In this document: in pieces, positions 57,852 to 60,000 of the stretch | Layout: each line of letters begins with the position of its first letter | Position numbering within the stretch: position 1 is the first letter of the stretch | Source of the DNA: Membranipora membranacea | Taxonomy: Eukaryota > Bryozoa > Gymnolaemata > Cheilostomatida > Membraniporidae | Assembly (NCBI GenBank): GCA_914767715.1 | Contig: OU612074.1 | Coordinates: 14,558,062-14,618,061, forward strand | Reading direction: 5' to 3' | DNA: 60,000 nt | The notes under the pieces: generated by a model | Database searches by the model: none | The model's input: the letters and a program-made list of their open reading frames with translations, nothing else | What the model was told of the DNA's origin: nothing | Program-made: the position numbers and the translations under genes

Positions 57852-59679
57852 ATGAATATCTACCTATTTACAAAGACACTGCTGACAGCACTAATTGTCT
57901 CCCGAAGTATGCTATATTTACAATATTCCTGGTCGCACGCTGATCATGACCGACCCCTGGTAGTTTCTCAAAACTAAGGCAATGAATATTATCAAGACAT
58001 CGTTACAACATCAGATCAAATCAAATCTGTTACGCAATTAAATTTAAGATACAGGCTTTCCACGATTTTGTTGCTCTCCCCATTATATGGCATTGCCTAT
58101 GATGAAAAGTCAGTTATCATTCTTCACCACTGCCTAGGAGAAAAGATTAGATTTGAAACCTCCAATAGATTTGTGGTACATATCGCCTGGCAGTGAATAG
58201 CAAGCACTCTAACTGATCGCCTCATCTCAACGATTCACCATCCAACCATCTTGCCATCTGGTCAACCCTGCAAAATATATAGCCTAACTCACTATTCAAT
58301 TCACTGTCACTTTGTTGAGCCAAGTACTAGGTAAGCCCGACGACCGATTACAGTTAGACCATCACATTTTCAATCTACAAACATTGGCAAGTGCAATGAT
58401 AACACACGACATAGCCAGCGGATAGAGCTTCATTGATTTTGATAATTATACTTGCCTGCACTGCGAGTAAGGATTCAGAGGTCGCCAGGAGAACCTCAGA
58501 CTAGAATGACCTCTCGACCATCTCATTATTTTCTGATTACTGTGGGTATTGTGTTCTCACACTTGTACATCATTCAAAATTACAGCAGTGGTAACAGAGG
58601 AGACACAGGCAGATGACAGGAAGACACTGCTAATTGGAGGCATGTTTCCTATGTCTGGTGGCTGGGCCGGAGGTATCGGCTGTAAACCTGCTATAGAGAT
58701 GGCACTACAGGATGTTAACAATAATCCCGATATACTAAAAGGTTATAAACTAGAGCTTATGCCTGTGGACACTCAGGTGAGCAGACAACTCCAACTCCGC
58801 ACATTTATCAAATCGGTTTGATCAGGGAGTTTGGGATATACTCCCTGGTTTGATTGCTGCATAACGCTTATAGTTTTAGGTTGGAGGTATTTATATAATG
58901 TATGCTGAGAAGCTTTCCTCATTATGACGGTTGTGTTTTGAAAATGTGACTCGGGTGTGCATCAACTTGATACTATAGGTTTCAGTATGCAGTTATACCC
59001 ACTACCACTGTCAATGTTCATCTTTTGGTGGCAAGAGGGCCTGAGTAAGGTGCCAGCCCTTACAATTTGTGATCAAGAGAAGAAAACCCCCACCGCATTA
59101 GATATATGACTTGCACCCTTTGCCTGAATTCAGAATATTGTTCCGTTATCCCAACATCATATATTATATATATCATATATAATATCATATATATATCATA
59201 TATATGTCACCTATTCTGTTTGTCAGCAACTTTTTGTCCCATTTCAAAAATTCCTCCACTGACACGTCGGTAGTAGTCTGACTATGATTTCATAGCGCAA
59301 ATTTTTAAACCGCATATTTGTAACCTGAATAATTGTATATTAACTGCAATACATTGAAAAGATATAGGCAGCAATGAGCATAGAGATGCAGTAAATTATG
59401 TGATACAAAAGTGTGATGAGAATCTATGCAGTATTACATGCAAAGCGCTGCATTTTACCTGTTCCTCAATCTGCCTTCAACTCCTTGCACAAACATAGAC
59501 ATATTGATATGCATGTTATGACCTTGTTACCTTTGTGCTCGAAGTGTCTGCCAGGACTGGGGCTGAGGAAGATGTATGACTTACTCTATGACAACAAGAC
59601 CAAGCTTGTTCTGCTGACAGGCTGCAGTAGTGTATCTACCTTTGTAGCTCAGGCTGCTAGGATGTGGAACCTGATAGTG
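57852..59679 (+). CDS. Metabotropic GABA-B receptor, 5' exons
   Basis: Two clear exons, 58586-58776 and 59545-59679, join in phase 0 (CAG|GTGAGC donor). They encode the start of the GABA-B extracellular ligand-binding lobe: GGMFPMSGGWAGGIGCKPAI, EMALQDVNNNPDILKGYKLE, then LLTGCSSVSTFVAQAARMWN, matching the GCSSVST and EAARMWNLIV signature of GABBR1/2. The next donor is GTG|GTATGT at 59680; the rest of the gene lies off the window. A likely first exon is 57852-57906: MNIYLFTKTLLTALIVSR looks like a short signal peptide, ends CGAA|GTATGC in phase 1, and fits the phase of the second exon. The subtype cannot be told from this part. The receptor is a plasma-membrane, class C GPCR. The first exon is less certain than the other two. 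Confidence 0.85.
59155..59207. repeat. AT-rich microsatellite (ATATC/ATAT)
   Basis: TATATATCATATATAATATC-type words inside the intron between GABA-B exons. Confidence 0.85.
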
Positions 59680-59690
59680 GTATGTATATG

Positions 59691-59893
59691 TTAGGGTGAT
59701 GAGTTCATACTCGTAATCATACTCGATAGGGGTGGGACACTAACAGCCCTTTGAAATTTGAGATATCTAAACCAAAAATTAGTGTTATGTATCCATAGAT
59801 ATAACGCTCCTTTCTTTTATCCATGTATGTATCTAATTTTTGTAACCAGAGGAATTGAGTTAGGGTGATGAGTTCATACTCGTATTCATACTC
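59691..59893 (+). repeat. 34-bp direct repeats in a GABA-B intron
   Basis: TTAGGGTGATGAGTTCATAC at 59691 recurs at 59860, and the match extends to 34 bases with one difference. The 135 bases between have no clear structure. The repeats start about 11 bases after the exon donor. Confidence 0.85.
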
Positions 59894-60000
59894 CCTGAAT
59901 TCGACTATGAGGAACGCTGTTTATCTTTGCAACTTACCAACCTCAATGATTTCATGTTTACAATCTGTGCTAACCATTTCAGTAATATTTTAAGAAATGA

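Noticed and set aside
58506-58618. Signal-peptide start of GABA-B at ATG 58506
   Set aside because: The frame gives a plausible hydrophobic start but is one base out of frame with the receptor exon and hits TGA. The exon at 57852-57906 fits the phase better.

Overview
The window is nuclear DNA from an intron-rich, AT-rich invertebrate animal. Evidence: GT-AG introns, animal-type gene families (Fringe glycosyltransferases, a caspase, an F-type lectin, a GABA-B receptor), non-LTR retrotransposons, SINEs, MITEs and an assembly gap of exactly 500 N. I cannot fix the phylum from sequence alone. There are no operons, CRISPR arrays or other prokaryotic features.

Layout. 1-3.1 kb (+): the last two visible exons of a caspase-like protease. 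4.9-19.3 kb (-): a Fringe-type glycosyltransferase locus with one set of shared exons 2-9 (4927-11928) and three homologous first exons upstream (13.5-13.9, 15.5-15.9 and 18.9-19.3 kb). Two first exons are intact and one is broken. 22.8-28.2 kb (+): a complete nine-exon Fringe paralogue, divergent from the first locus. 28-36 kb: mostly non-coding, with MITEs, an inverted repeat pair and a U2-snRNA-headed SINE. 36.7-42.0 kb (-): a LINE with two intact overlapping ORFs, whose ORF1 begins with a J-domain-like segment. 42.4-45.4 kb: GC-rich hairpins, a 5'-truncated second LINE between direct repeats, and a minisatellite. 46.5-52.6 kb (-): a secreted F-type lectin gene (apple-like N-terminus plus fucolectin domain) with two alternative first exons, both phase-compatible with the same lectin exons. 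54.4-54.9 kb: a long foldback element beside the assembly gap. 57.8-60 kb (+): the 5' end of a GABA-B receptor gene, running off the window.

The most interesting features are the two loci where duplicated first exons feed one shared set of downstream exons (similar in layout to vertebrate UGT1A), the two-copy U2-headed SINE family with clear target-site duplications, the J-domain-like N-terminus of the LINE ORF1, and a TA-flanked MITE carrying a tRNA-like sequence. Exon joins were made by reading splice sites and checking phase by hand. Nothing was confirmed by a database search or by transcripts.
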